Notes under the pieces: generated by a model | Databases searched by the model: none | What the model saw: only the letters and a program-made list of their open reading frames with translations | Told to the model about the DNA's origin: nothing | In this document: positions 32,580 through 45,700 of the stretch, one piece after another | How the letters are laid out: each line of letters opens with the position of its first letter | Numbering within the stretch: the stretch's first letter is position 1 | Position numbers and translations under genes: made by a program | Assembly (NCBI GenBank): GCA_948144175.1 | Contig: CANXME010002105.1 | Span: 248,001-312,000, forward strand | Source: Closterium sp. NIES-65 | Taxonomy: Eukaryota > Streptophyta > Zygnematophyceae > Desmidiales > Closteriaceae | Reading direction: 5' to 3' | Length of the DNA stretch: 64,000 bases

Positions 32580-34100
32580 GGCGTGAGGCGATGGACGCGG
32601 AGATCAAGGCCCTCGAATCCAGAGATACCTGGGTGCTAGTCGACCGCGCAGCAATCAAGGGTGCAAGAGTTCTCTCGGGGAAGTGGGTCTTTGTGAAGAC
32701 CGCAGCGGACGGAACGATCGAGCGCTTTAAGGCGCGCTGGGTGGTGCGTGGCTATGACCAAAGGCATGGGATCGACTTCAACTAGACGTTTGCTCTGGTC
32801 AGTCGCCACACCTCCGTCCGAATCCTGCTCACCATCGGAGCCGCAAGGCACCCGCCGCTCCGCCAGATCGACGTTAAGAACGCGTTCCTGTATGCGTTAG
32901 AAGACGCTGTAATCTACGTGAGCAGCCGCATGCATACGGCGAAGGGGACTCGCGCGTGTGTCAGCTGCGCAAGTCCCTTTACGGGATCAAGCAGGCACCA
33001 AGACTGTGGCAGCAGTATCTGCACAACATTCAGCTTGAAATCGGGTTCAAGCAGATGCCGCATGATCCTGGGATGTACCGCCGTGATTTCCGCAGCGAAT
33101 ACATCCTCCTCACAGTCTACGTCGACGACTTGCTTTACAGAGAATCAAGCAAAGAACTACTGGAGCAGTTCGAGAAAAACCTGGCGGGGCGCGTCGACAT
33201 CACTTACAACTACGAGGTGAAGCAGTTCTTAGGCCTCAACATCTCCTACGCGCCTGAGGCCATTCACCTCTCAGCAGCCAAGTACGCAGAGGAGTTAGGA
33301 AAGCGATTCAACATCTCACCCGCTCCCCACTCCCTACCGAACTCCAAGACCGAGCCACAAACCTGACAACAAAGCCCTATCCCTTGCTGGAGTTCAGACT
33401 TACAAGCAGCAGCTGGGATGCCTGCTCTTTTCCTCTGTCACATGCAGGCCTGACCTCTCCTACATCGCAAGTCAGCTGGCCTAGTACTCACGCAAACCAA
33501 CGGCTGAGAATCTTCTGGACCTGCAGCGCGCCCTACAGTTCTTCGTTTCAACGCCCAAGATTGGGCTGTGCTACTCAACTGCACCAACCCCATCCTTCAA
33601 CCTCATTGGCTACGTGGACGCCGATCACGCAGCAGATCCCGACAATCGACGGTCCAGGACTGGCTTCTTGTTCCGACTCAAACCAACTGGACCAATCTCC
33701 TGGAACTCGCACAAGCAGGAGTTGGTTGCCCTGTCATCACCCGAAGCGGAATTCATCGAAGCAACCGCAGCAGTTCGCTAACGCCTCTACTTGCAGGAAC
33801 TCCTACAGGAGGCGAAAATTCCAGCTTCGCCCACCTTTCGTCTTCACTGCGACAACCAGAGCGCGACTTGCATCACGAACAAACCTGGTTTCGTCAACCG
33901 CACCAAGCACATTGCGCTGCAGTATTTCTTCGTGAAGAACGAAATGGACAAGGGCAAGGTTGACTTGACCTACTGCTCGACTATTAACATGGCATCAGAC
34001 TTTCTCACAAAGCGACTGCCACGCCAGCAGTATCAGCACTGCTCCGAACTCAACGGACTGGTCAAGCAGGTCAAGTCGAGTTGCGGCCAAGAGTGAAGGG
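32580..34100 (+). pseudogene. Copia-1 copy 1, RT and RNase H region
   Basis: RT starts with AMDAEIKALESRDTWVL and VFVKTAADGTIERFKARWV, then YGIKQAPRLWQQYLH, the ILLTVYVDDLLYR active-site block and VKQFLGLNISY. RNase H has HCDNQSATCITN, RTKHIALQYFFVK and ASDFLTKRLPRQQY, followed by a purine tract and the LTR. Broken, several breaks. Confidence 0.87.
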
Positions 34101-34623
34101 GGGTGTTACGAATAGCAATGGCTGAACATCACAAGTGCACTCCTCACCGCAGCTAAGGAAACACCCAGTAACAAGAACGAATGCGAGGAGTCAGAATTGA
34201 CTCGAAGCGTCAGACGGTTAGGGCGGATCTGGACCGTCGGAGGAGACGGCATCAGGCAGCTGCAGTCAGGAGGAATTAGGCGGGAACAGTTTCGTAATTG
34301 TACGTGCAGCACGGTTGGGAATGAACTTGAATAAGGGAATGTACCCCTTAGAGTACATGGCTAGCTAGGTCGATTCATATTCCCCTGTACTCTTATTCCC
34401 CATGTTTTAATTCATCTTAAGCATTTCACATTCACTTTGCTATTGAGGTCAAAGGCCCACCTAGTCTACCTATCTGCGTGCGAAACTTCCCGAGGAGATC
34501 CTGGCAGCGTTCATCTTCTGATCGCAGCATGGTATGAGAGCTGCTCGGGAATCCTTTGCACCGCCACTCCCGAAAATTACAACATTCGGAAAGTGGTGTC
34601 CGGCACACGCTCGCGTGTGAGAA

Positions 34624-35594
34624 TGGCTGGAGGATCTGGTGGTCAGACTAATCTGACGGCTGAAGCGCAAACCAACCCGGCTGCGACAAGCGAGGAAACG
34701 ACGACTATCAGGACCGAAGTCCTCGCACAACTTCTTCAGCGACTCACTAGCTTGGAGCAAGGGCTCCAAACATTGCGAAACGACGACGCGGGAACATCAT
34801 CCCAACCTTCTCAACCGGCCCCAAATGGCCAGAACGCCGCCCCGCACACTTTCTCCCTTGACACAAATGGTTCAACCCTCAAGACTCCCCGTCCCAGTGA
34901 AGAAGCAATTCTCTCTGCGTAATCAAGGTTTCTCAGCATATAAAAAATAAAGACAAGTGTGTGTTTTGACGGCAGAGACTTCCATACATGGAGCTTCGAG
35001 CTGGAGCTCCTGCTGCAGACGCTCAGATTTGTCACTACTTCGACGAGAGTTACGCGTACGCCCGCTGAAGATAGCGACGACGCCAGGACAAGGTACTACA
35101 ACGAGTCCTTGATCTTGCCCTCGCCAGACCAATCCGAGCGATTGGTCCGGCCGACAAGACGCACGAGGCAACGTGCGTCCAGCCCAGGGGTATCAACCTC
35201 CACCCGTGCGCAACCTGAACCCAGTGGTTCAGCATCAGCAGCAGCAGCCATCATCGTCTACCCCAGTACGCAACGTCGTGAGCAACATGGCCATGACGGG
35301 CGAGTCGCGTCGTCGCCGCGTGCGCTCACCTTCACCTGAGCCAGCACCGCATCCCATTGGCGCGTTCTCCAACAACAATTCGTTCAGTCCGCGCCACGAC
35401 TTCACCGACGACGACAACCAAGACTGGAATCTTCCAGTCCCGCTACTTGAAAGTCCTCCGCACGTACCTGACATGCGGGTGGCGCCACTTGATTGGCTCT
35501 CGCACGAGCAATTTTTGAAGTTCGACACTCCGCACATCGTCACGCCACGATTGGCGCTGCTCGCACGTGACGACAACAAGCACTACAACAATTG
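34624..35594 (+). pseudogene. Copia-1 copy 2, gag and linker region
   Basis: MAGGSGGQTNL start and coiled segment as in copy 1. It then jumps to the Arg/Ser-rich linker (MTGESRRRRVRSPSP) and the DWNLPVPLLESPPHVPDM block, so part of the gag seen in copy 1 is not present. It is interrupted by Gypsy-1. Confidence 0.75.
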
Positions 35595-35949
35595 TGTGAG
35601 GATCTAGGATTGAGCTCAGAAAAGAGAGTTTGATTTGAATGATCACCTGGGTACAACACGAGGCTATATATAGGCTCGACACAAGGCCCAGTAACCAGGT
35701 GTTACGGGAAGCGTCTCGAACAGATCCTTCCCGAATTCGGTAGAAGGCAATTCGGTGGCAACCGAAAAGCCCAGAATTCGGTGCACGCAACCTAGCTCGG
35801 TGCTATAACTATAATAAAATATAGGAAAGCACCTAGCCTAGGAAGTCAAGCAATTCATGCATGCATAAAATTATCCTATGCTAGAAATAGCATGATAAAG
35901 TAAAGGCAAGCAAGCATAGGTGGCACAAGTCGTCGTTCTCTCACACGTC

Positions 35950-36908
35950 CCCCCCTCAAAGCTGGGTGGAGTGAGATACACCCTGCTTGACAAGATAGTC
36001 CTTGAGAGCACGGCGTTGCCCATATCAACTTCTGCAACCCAACTGTCCTCAGTGGGGTCGTATCCCTTCCAGCGTATCATGAACTCGAGGGTCTTGCCAC
36101 CGCGGTGTCGATGAGTGAGAACGCGCTCCACTTCGTACTCGGGTTCATCCTGTACCAGAACTGGTGGTGGTGGCAGTAGCTGCCGTCCCTGGAACTGTTG
36201 GTTGGGGTCCTTGTAGGGCTTTAGTAGCTGGACATGGAAAGCGTTGTGAAACTTCCATGTATTTGGTAAGTGCAAGCGGAATGTAACTAGTGTCACCTGT
36301 GCCTCAACGAGAAAAGGACCACAGAAGCGAGGCCGGAGTTTGAATGGAAGGTGAGACAGGTTCAAGTTGTACGTGTCAAGAAGCACCTGATCTCCGACTG
36401 CTACTAAGTGATCACGTCGCTGGCGATCTGCATACTGCTTCTGGGAGGTCCGCATCGTGGTGAGTCGTCGCCGAGTCTTCTCCCATAGCTGCTGCATGGT
36501 GGTGACGAAGTCATGTGCGGCTTGGACGTGTGCCGGTGTGGTTGGTTGCTGTGGTGTGAGTGGTTCTCGTCCGTAGCACAGGAAGAAAGGAGTTGTCCCT
36601 GTGGCCACATGTGACGCGTTGTTGTAAGCGAACTCTAGGGTCGGTAACTGTGTGTTCCAGTGGCTGATATCGTCTTTGCAGGCTGTGCGCATTAGCTGTT
36701 CAACCACTTGATTGAGTCGCTCTGTCTGACCGTCAGTCTGGGGGTGGTATGCTGAGGACATCGCAAGTTTGGTCCCCAATAATCCCATGAGCTCCTTCTA
36801 GAACTTACTTGTGAATTTGGGTTCTCTGTCTGAGATAAGTGTAGCGGGGATGCCGTGGATGGTGATGATGCGATCGAAGAAGAGGCGGGCAGTTGCTTCA
36901 GCTGTAGC
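35950..36908 (-). pseudogene. Gypsy-1 integrase C-terminal part and chromodomain
   Basis: Integrase core end (AMSSAYHPQTDGQTERLNQVVEQ, split here only by its own sequence), GTTPFFLCYGREPLTP, then the HLPFKLRPRFCGPF module. A chromodomain follows (EYEVERVLTHR, MIRWKGYDPTEDSWV). The chromodomain places it among chromoviruses, which target chromatin marks for integration. Confidence 0.88.
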
Positions 36909-37439
36909 TGTGAGAGTACGTCGGCTTATGCTTGTTATTCATGCTTGCTAATATATCCTTACGCTATTCCTAGCTTAGGATTATTTTCTGCATGCATGAA
37001 TTGCTTGATTTCCTAGGTTCGTTGCTATACTATAGTTATTATAGTTATAGGCACCGAACTAGGTTACGTGCACCGAACTCAAGCTATTCGGTCGCCACCG
37101 AATTGCTTTCTACCGAGTTCGGGAAGGTTCTGTTCGGGACGCTTCGCGACCCTCAGAACATTCGCGTAACACCTGGGTTACCTGCCTTGTGTCGAGCCTA
37201 TATATAGCCTCATGTTGTACCCAGGTGATCATTCAATTCAAACTCTCTTTTCTGAGCTCGATCCTAGATCCTCACACTTGGTAATCAGAGCCCGTTTACA
37301 CGCGAAGTTCTTTCGACCGCTAAAACCCAGTCTTAAAAAAAAAAACCGCGGGGGCGACGCAGTTAAACATCGATTTCGGGTACGTAAAACCGGTTCCGTG
37401 TTTTTCCGCTCCTCCTCGATTTGGTTTTTCGGACGCGTA

Positions 37440-38405
37440 ATGTCAGGCATGGAAGGCCAGGGCGACAACTACGCGACCACGAGCGACGTCGCGAGCCTCC
37501 GCACCAACATGGAGCAGACGCAGGCGACGCTTCGTCGACTCGAGGCTTTTTTAACAAACCACCCGGCGCTTGCCACGACAGCAGCAGCGACTGCAACCGC
37601 TACAGCACCGACAATTCCAGCAGTAGTGGCGACACCGATATTTCACGGCCCAATGGCACCATCAACGCCGAACCTCGAAGCAGCACGACCGAGGCTCCCG
37701 GAAGCGTTCGATCCAAGCGCAAAGGGATCCGACGTCCGGCGTTTTGTGGCAATCCTCGAGATCTACTTCGAGGCCATTGGCTGTTCGACCCCGACATACG
37801 ACGCAACACGAATCCGGCTCGCAGCAACACTGTTACGCGGACCAGCACTCGAGTGGATCTACAACACTGACGTGGCCCGCGGGGAGAAAACGTGGCAGCA
37901 GTTTCGGGCAGAATTTATCGGGCGTTTCGAACCGGTTAATACTACCTATTTGGCGCGGCAACAAATTCATCGGCACAAGCAGTGTGGTAGTGTAGCGCAG
38001 TACACGCAGCAGATGGAGCTCTTGTTCACCCGCATCCCCGACCTGATCGAAGGCGAAAAAATCACGGCATACACAGAAGGGTTAAAATTGGGGGTTCAGC
38101 GGCAGGTGATCGCGTCAAATCACGAAAGCTACAAGGACATCGTGTGTGCAGCCGAGCGTTACGACGCGCTGACCCGAAGTCAACCCGAAACACGACGTTT
38201 CACGCCGAACCGTACATTCGGCACGGAGCGATCGGCACCCCCCACGTTCGCCGAACCGATGGATATCGACAAATTCGACGCGAAGCGGCAGCCGACCAAA
38301 TGCGAATTTTGCGGCGCAGCAGGGCATCAGATTTTGTCGTGCTACAAGTTGAAGAAAGAACGTGCGATCATGCAGGACGGTAACAGTGGAGCACCCCCAA
38401 AGTAA
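37440..38405 (+). CDS. Gypsy-2 gag
   Basis: About 321 residues starting MSGMEGQGDNY, with an N-terminal coiled segment (LRTNMEQTQATLRRLEAF) and an Ala/Thr-rich linker. The retrotransposon gag domain follows (RPRLPEAFDPSAKGSDVRRF, LLRGPALEWIYN, WQQFRAEFIGRFEPV, QYTQQMELLFTRIPDL). It ends with a CCHC zinc knuckle (CEFCGAAGHQILSC). This is the structural nucleocapsid-forming protein. Confidence 0.85.
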   Translation: MSGMEGQGDNYATTSDVASLRTNMEQTQATLRRLEAFLTNHPALATTAAATATATAPTIPAVVATPIFHGPMAPSTPNLEAARPRLPEAFDPSAKGSDVRRFVAILEIYFEAIGCSTPTYDATRIRLAATLLRGPALEWIYNTDVARGEKTWQQFRAEFIGRFEPVNTTYLARQQIHRHKQCGSVAQYTQQMELLFTRIPDLIEGEKITAYTEGLKLGVQRQVIASNHESYKDIVCAAERYDALTRSQPETRRFTPNRTFGTERSAPPTFAEPMDIDKFDAKRQPTKCEFCGAAGHQILSCYKLKKERAIMQDGNSGAPPK

Positions 38406-38482
38406 AAAAACGGGAATCGCCAGTAGCAGGGGATCGAACTGGCGATCGCGTAAAGATCCGAAAAGCGAAAAAGGGCGACGAC

Positions 38483-41400
38483 GTGGCGACTTCGGAGCGG
38501 GCGAAAAAAGGAGAAAGTGATGGCGCGAATATAAAACGTCACGACCTGCCGGCATCAGGGGAAATCGCTGAGGCAACTAGTGGCTCCGCGAAAAAAGACT
38601 CTGCACCGACCGGGAAACTCCAGCCGGACCCCCACGAAAGTAAGAAATCGTTAAAAGTATCCTATAAAGATACTCTAACGAAAAATATCGCTTCTCGTGG
38701 TTTTCAAGCCTTTGAAAAATTCAGGGAAGAACTAGAGGCCAAGAAAAAGCCTTTAGAAGTCATTCAGGTACCTGCAAATATGGGCAAAGTATTACGGAGC
38801 GTAGAGAAGGGTCGTGCGTTCCGTGGTGTTAATATTCTCTCCCCGCAGCAGAGTGTTAAGGCTCCCCGTTGCCCACAGGTGAAGCCTACACAGCCGCAAA
38901 GGCTTAGAGGAAAATTCCAGGCTCAAGAGAAGATATACAAGCCTCGGAAAAATCCTCCTACCCCCCAGGTGAAGTTGGAAAGTGCTGAGTCGGGTATAGG
39001 AAACAGGGAAGGTATCCATTTTACTGTACCCTATGATCCTATTAATGAGACCCTCTTTGGCTACTCACCGCAGCAGAAACCACTACTCCTCGAGGTGTTA
39101 TGCAATGGGCGACGCCTCCAGGCACTGGTGGACAGCGGTGCATCTCACTCGGTGTGTGACCGCGGAGCATTGGAGAAAATTGGAGAGAAGGCGGAGGAGA
39201 CCCAGTTTTCAGCAACCATGGTGGACGGTACGAAACTTCCCATCCACGGCGAAGCATCACTGCAGCTGCATATCGGTGCGTTAAGGTGGAAACCGAAGCT
39301 GCCAGTCACCAACATCAAAGGGTTAGATTTTATCTTGGGGCAAGATTTCCTGAAGCGGTTCAACCCCGAGATCGATTGGGTCAACAGCAAGGTGTGCATC
39401 TACAACAACGGGAAACGGATAGCACTGCGAAGCTGGACGGATACAGGGGACGTACCTGAAACGACACTGGCACGGTTCGAACAGACGGTGAACGTGAGTA
39501 ACACGGGTTACCTAGCACTGGTTATGGCAGCAGCAGAGGAGGAGAAGCCGAGTTCGGAGCTACCTGCAGCAGTGAAGGAGGTCTTGGAGCAGTACAAGGA
39601 TATAATGCCCGACGACCTACCTGCAGGCGTACCCCCTTCACGCACCCACAAACACAAGATCGTGGAGGAACCAGGTGCAAAACCCGTCTCACGTGCACCA
39701 TACCGACTAAGTCCGACCGAACTGACAGATATGAAGAAACAGATCGAGTATCTACTGGACAGACAACTGATCCGACCCTCCACCTCTCCCTACGGCGCAC
39801 CAGTTCTCTTCACACCAAAACCAGACGGCAGTTTACGGATGTGCATCGACTACCGCGCACTGAACAAATAGACGGTAAAAAACAAATACCCCATACCACG
39901 CATCGACGACTTACTGGACCAACTGCGTGGTGCAACAGTCTTCTCCAAGCTAGACCTACGGTCGGGTTATTGGCAGATCAAGATGGCAGACAACTCAGTC
40001 CACAAGATGGCGTTTCGTACTCGATACGGCTCCTACGAATACTTGGTGATGCCGTTCGGACTCTGTAACGCACCAGCAACGTTTCAGGCGGAGATGAATC
40101 ACATCTTACGGCCCCTGCTGGACGAGTGCGTGGTGGTGTACCTGGACGATATTCTCATCTACTCCAAGAACATGAAGGAGCACGTGGAGCATCTGCGGAA
40201 GGTGTTCGAGATCCTGCGGAAGAACAAGTTCTACGTGAAGCTGTCCAAGAGCGACTTCGCCCTGAAGAAGGTGCAGTTTCTTGGGCACATGGTGAGTGCC
40301 GAGGGCGTACACGTGGACCCGCGGAAGATCGAAGCCGTGAAAGAGTGGAAAGTTCCGGAAAACGTGAAAGAATTGGAGCAGTTCCTAGGCTTCGCCAACT
40401 ACTACAACAGGTTCGTGCCACAGTACGCTAAGATTGCAGCGCCACTGACCGACCTACTGAAAAAGGATACACCCTTCAAATGGGATACTCCTCATCAGCA
40501 AGCCATGGAGCAGCTACAGACCGCACTGACCACAGCCCCGGTACTCATCCTACCAGACCCTGAGAAGGACTACGTAGTTGAAGCTGACGCTAGTGACCAG
40601 GCAGTCGGAGCAGTACTGATGCAGGATCACGGGAACAGGTTACAGCCTATCGCCTACCTCAGTAAGAAACTACACGGAGCAGAACTGAACTACCCCATTC
40701 ACGACAAGGAAGCCTTAGCCATAGTCGTAGCCTTCAAAGCGTGGAGGTGCTATCTATAAGGAGCCAAGACTACAGTCTATACTGACCACTGCAGCCTCAA
40801 ATACTTGAAGTCTCAGCCAACACTCTCACGACGACAGGTGCGATGGATGGACTTCTTGGAGACCCACTTCCACTACGACATCATCTACAAACCCGGGCTA
40901 CACAACAAAGCAGACGCGTTGAGCTGCCCAGGACATGTAGCAGGCATCCTACTCGACGGGATGAACCCTCTGCTCAAGGGTCTATTCCAACATGGGTACT
41001 CCGTGGACGGCGAGATAGCAACGGCAGAGAAACAGAAGCTGTTACAGTGGGAGAAAGACTTAGCTCTAAGGAAGGGTTCAGGAAAGATTTGGGTACTGAA
41101 TTACGCCCCGCTACGGCAGATCCTATTGGAGGAGTTTCACGACGTACCTTACGCGGGACATTTCGGGAGCAACAAGACGTTAGCAAGGATAGAGAAGTAT
41201 TACTACTGGCCCGGGATAGCAGCAGACGTGCAGCAGTTTGTCACCTCTTGCGACACGTGCTAGCGGATGAACAGTAGCAAGCAGAAAAAAGCAGGGTTAC
41301 TTCAGCCTCTACCCGTACCGGAGCAGCCATGGCAAGTCGTTAGCCTCGACTTCATCACGGGACTTCCTTCGACCTCACGAGGGCATGATGCTATACTCGT

Positions 41401-42406
41401 GGTGATCGACAAGCTCTCTAAAATGGGTCACTTCATCCCGACCAACGCCATCGCTACTGCTGAAGCAACTGCTCGCCTCTTATTCGACCGCATCATCACC
41501 ATCCACGGCATCCCCGCTACACCTATCTCAGACAGAGACCCCAAATTCACTAGTAAGTTCTGGAAGGAGCTCATGGGATTATTGGGGACTAAACTGGCGA
41601 TGTCCTCAGCATACCACCCACTGACTGACGGACAGACAGAGCGACTCAATCAAGTGGTTGAACAGTTACTGCGCACAGCTTGCAAAGACGACGTCAGCCA
41701 CTGGGACACACAGTTATCGACCCAAGAGTTTGCTTACAACAACGCGTCTCATGCGGCCACAGGGAAAACTCCTTTTTTCCTGTGTTACGGACGGGAACCA
41801 CTTACACCACAGCAGCCAACCACACCGGCATACGTCCAGGCCGCACATGACTTTGTCACCACCATGCAGCAGCTATGGGAGAAGACTCAGCGACGTCTCA
41901 CCACGATGCAAAACTCCCAGCAGTATGCCGATCGCCAGCGACGAGATCACTCAGTAGCAGTCGAAGATCAGGTGCTTCTTGACACGCGCAACTTGAACTT
42001 GTCTCACCTTCCATCTAAACTCCGGCCTTGCTTCTGTGGTCCTTTTCTCGTTGAGACACAGGTGACACCACTTACATTCCGCTTGCGCTTACCAGATACA
42101 TGGAAGCTTCACAACGCTTTCCATGTCCAGCTACCAAAGCCCTACAAGGACCCGAACCAACAGTTCCAGGGACGGCAGCTTCCGCCACCTCCTCCTGTTC
42201 TCATCCAGAATGAACCTGAATATGAAGTGGAGCGCGTTCTTTCTCATCGACGCCGCGGCGGCAAGACCCTCGAGTTCCTGATACGCTGGAAGGGTTATGA
42301 CCCCACTGAGGACAGTTGGGTTGTAGAAGCTGATATGGGCAACGCACGCTGTGCTCTCAAGGATTATCTTGTCAAGCAGGGTGTATCTCACGCCACCCAG
42401 CCTTGA
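38483..42406 (+). pseudogene. Gypsy-2 pol (protease, RT, RNase H, integrase, chromodomain)
   Basis: Protease: LVDSGASHSVCD and [76 protein letters not shown] and [12 protein letters not shown]. RNase [18 protein letters not shown] and the TDH region. Integrase: the zinc-binding [11 protein letters not shown] ... CDTC block, [20 protein letters not shown] and SAYHPLTDGQTERLNQ. Chromodomain: EYEVERVLSHR and IRWKGYDPTEDSWV near 42220-42355. Order and motifs are those of Ty3/Gypsy chromoviruses. About three breaks. Confidence 0.9.
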
Positions 42407-42784
42407 GGGGGGGACGTGTGAGAGTACGTTGGCTTATGCTTGTTATTCATGCTTGCTATTATTTCCTTACGCTATTCCTAGCTTAGGATTATTTTCTGCA
42501 TGCATGAATTGCTTGATTTCCTAGGTTCGTTGCTGTACTATAGTTATTATAGTTATAGGCACCGAACCAGGTTACGTGCACCGAACTCAAGCTATTCGGT
42601 CGCCACCGAATTGCTTTCTACCGAGTTCGGGAAGGTTCTGTTCGGGACGCTTCGCGACCCTCAGAACATTCGCGTAACACCTGGGTTACTTGCCTTGTGT
42701 CGAGCTTATATATAGCCTCATGTTGTACCCCGGAGATCATTTAATTCAAACTCTATTTTCTGAGCTCGATCCTAGATCCTCACA

Positions 42785-45700
42785 GTAGCTGTGGCGTTGG
42801 TCGGGATGAAGTGACCCATTTTGGAGAACTTATTGATGACTACGAGGATGGAATCATGTCCCCGTGAGGTTGAGGGAAGTCCTGTGATGAAGTCGAGGCT
42901 AACGACCTGCCATGGCTGCTCCGGTACAGGTAGAGGCTGAAGTAACCCTGCTTTTTTTTCTGTTTGCTGCTCTTCATCCGCTGGCACATGTCGCATGAGG
43001 TGACAAACTGCTACACGTCTGCTGCCATCCCGGGCCAGTAGTAATACTTCGCTATCCCTGCTAACGTCTTGTTGCTCCCGAAATGTCCCGCGTAAGGTAC
43101 GTCGTGAAACTCTTCCAATAGGATCTGCCATAGCGGGGCGTAATTCGGTACCCAAATCTTTCATGAACTCCTCCTTAGAACTAAGTCTTTCTCCCACTGT
43201 AACAGCGGCTTGGTCTGTGCTTTAGCGATCTCTGCATCCACGGAGTACCCATGTTGGAATAGACCCTTGAGCAGAGGGTTCATCCCGTCGAGCTGGATTC
43301 CTGCTACATGACCGGGGTGGCTCAACGCGTCTGCTTTGTTGTGTAGCCCGGGCTTGTAGATGATGTCGTAGTGGAAGTGAGTTTACAGGAAGTCCACCCA
43401 CCGCACCTGTCGTCGTGAGAGCGGCGGCTGCGACTTCAGGTATTTGAGACTGCAGTGGTCAGTATAGACTGTAGTGTTGGCTCCCTCTAGATAACATATC
43501 CACGCCTTGAAGGCTACGACTATCGCTAAGGCTTCCTTGTCATGGATGGGGTAGTTCAGTCTGCTCCATGTAGCTTCTTACTGAGGTAGGCGATGGGCTG
43601 CGAACCGCGTCCATGATCTTGCATCAGTAATGCTCCAACTGCTTGGTCACTAGCGTCTGCTTCCACCATGGAGTCCTTGTCTGGATCCGGTAGGATAAGT
43701 ACTGGCGCCGTAGTCAGTGCTGTCTGTAGCTGCTCCATGGCTTGCTGGTGAGGAGTATCCCATTTGTAGGGCGCATCCTTTTTCAGTAGGTTGGTCAGTG
43801 GCGCTGCTATCTTAGCGTACTGCGGCACGAACCTGTTGTAGTAGTTGGCGAAGCCTAGGAAGTGCTGCAACTCCTTCACGTTCTTCGGTACTTTCCACTT
43901 CTTGACGGCTTCGATCTTCCGCGGGTCCACCTGTACGCCCTCGGCACTCACCATGTGCCCGAGAAAATGCACCTTCTTCAGGGCGAAGTCGCTCTTCGAC
44001 AGCTTCACGTAGAACTTGCTTTTCCGCAGGATCTCGAACACCTTCCGTAGATGCTCCACGTGCTCCTTCATGTTCTTAAAGTAGATAAGAATGTCGTCCA
44101 GGTACACCACCATGCATTCGTCCAATAGGGGCCGTAAGATGTGATTCATCTCCGCCTGGAACGTTGCAGGTGCGTTGCAGAGTCCGAACGGCATCACCAA
44201 GTATTCGTAGGAGCCGTATCTGGTACGGAACGCCGTCTTGTGGATCGAGTTGTCTGCCATTTTGATCTGCCAGTAACCCGACCGTAGGTCTAGCTTGAAA
44301 AAGACTGTTGCACCACCCAGTTGATCCAGAAGGTCGTCGATGTGTGGTATGGGGTATTTGTTTTTTACTATCTATTTGTTCAGTGCGCGGTAGTTGATGC
44401 ACATCCGTAAACTCCCGTCTGGTTTTGGAGTGAAGAGAACTGGTGCACCGTAGGGAGAGGTGGATGGGCGGATCAGTTGTCTGTCAAGTAGATACTCTAT
44501 CTGTTTCTTCATGTCTGTCAGTTCGGTCAGGCCCAGTCGGTATGGTGCACGTGAGACGGGTTTTGCACCTGGTTCCTCCACGATCTCGTGCTCGTGGGTG
44601 CGTGCTGGAGGTACGCCTGCGGGTAGGTCGTCGGGCATGATGTCTTTGTACTACTCCAACACCTCCTTCACTGCTGCAGATAGCTCTGCGTTCGGCTTCT
44701 CTTCCTCTGCTGCTGCCATGACCAGTGCTAAGTAACCCCTGTTACTCTCGTTCATCGTCTGTTCGAACCGTGCCAGTGTCATTTCAGGAACGTTCCCTGT
44801 ATCCGTCCAGCTTCACAGCTCCACTCGTTTCCCGTTGTTGTAGATGCACGCCTTCCTGTTGACCCAGTCGATCTCGGGGTTGAACCGCTTCAAGAAATCT
44901 TGCCCCAAGATGAAATCTGATCCATTGATGTTCGTGATCGGCAACGTCGGCTTCCACCTCAGCGCCCCTATGTGCAGCTGCAGTAATGCTTCACCGTGGA
45001 TGGGAAGTTTCGTACCGTCCACCATCGTTGCCGTGAACTTGGTCTCCTCCGAAGATTCTCCATTTTTCTCCAACGTCTCGCGGTCGCACACCGAGTGAGA
45101 CGCACCACTATCCACTAGTGACTGGAGGCGTCGCGCATTGCTAATCACCTCAAGTAGTAGTGGTTGTTGCTGCTCCGAGTAACCGTAGATGGTCTCGCTT
45201 TTAGGATCGTAGGGTATGCGAATAAATCATCTCTCGGTCCTGCGCTCGAAGCTGCTGACTCGATATCATTTCTCAACTGAGTTGGGTTAGAAGGATTTAT
45301 CCAAGGCCGATTCAGCTTCGTCTTGGCCTGGAACCTTCCCTTAAGCCTTTGCAGCTGTGTAGGCTTCTCCTGTGGGCAATGGGGAGCCTTAACACTATGC
45401 TGCGGGGAGAGAATATTAACTCCTTGGAACGCACGACCCTTTTCAACGCTCCGGAGTGGTTTGCCCAACTTCTCAGGTACCTGAATAATGTCTGAAGGCT
45501 TTTTCTTGGCCTCGAAATCTCCCCTGAATGTTTTAAAGGCTTGAAAAGATCGAGAGAAAATATACTTACTCTCGGGGGTGTTCGGCTGGAGTTTCCTGGT
45601 CGGTGCAGAGTCTTGTTTCGCGGAGCCTCCATTTGTCTCGGCGATTTCCCCTATTGCCGGCCGGTCGTGGCATTTTAAATTCGCGCCATTGTGTCCTCCA

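Larger units (their letters stand above)
11705..34529 (+). mobile_element. Copia-1, copy 1 (LTR retrotransposon, heavily interrupted fossil)
   Basis: The 5' LTR is 11705-13626 (split by NA-1, about 422 bp without it) and the 3' LTR is 34104-34529 (426 bp). LTRs start TGTTACGAATAG and end ATCGCAGCA. A PBS (TGGTATGAGAGC) follows each, and a purine tract GAAGGGGGG precedes the 3' LTR. Interior order is gag, protease, a long accessory region with WG repeats, integrase, RT, RNase H, which is the Copia order. NA-1, NA-2 (holding NA-3) and Copia-2 (holding NA-4) are inserted in it. It is broken, with several breaks besides the insertions. The LTRs differ markedly, so it is the oldest layer of nest 1. 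Confidence 0.9.
36909..42784 (+). mobile_element. Gypsy-2 (chromovirus), inserted in Gypsy-1 in opposite orientation
   Basis: LTRs 36909-37276 and 42417-42784 are 368 bp each with roughly a dozen differences. Flanking duplication is GTAGC (36904-36908 and 42785-42789). The PBS TTGGTAATCAGAGCCC follows the 5' LTR, and GAGGGGGGGACG precedes the 3' LTR. Structurally complete: gag, protease, RT, RNase H, integrase, chromodomain, with about three breaks in pol. It belongs to the same or a sister family as Gypsy-1. Confidence 0.93.
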
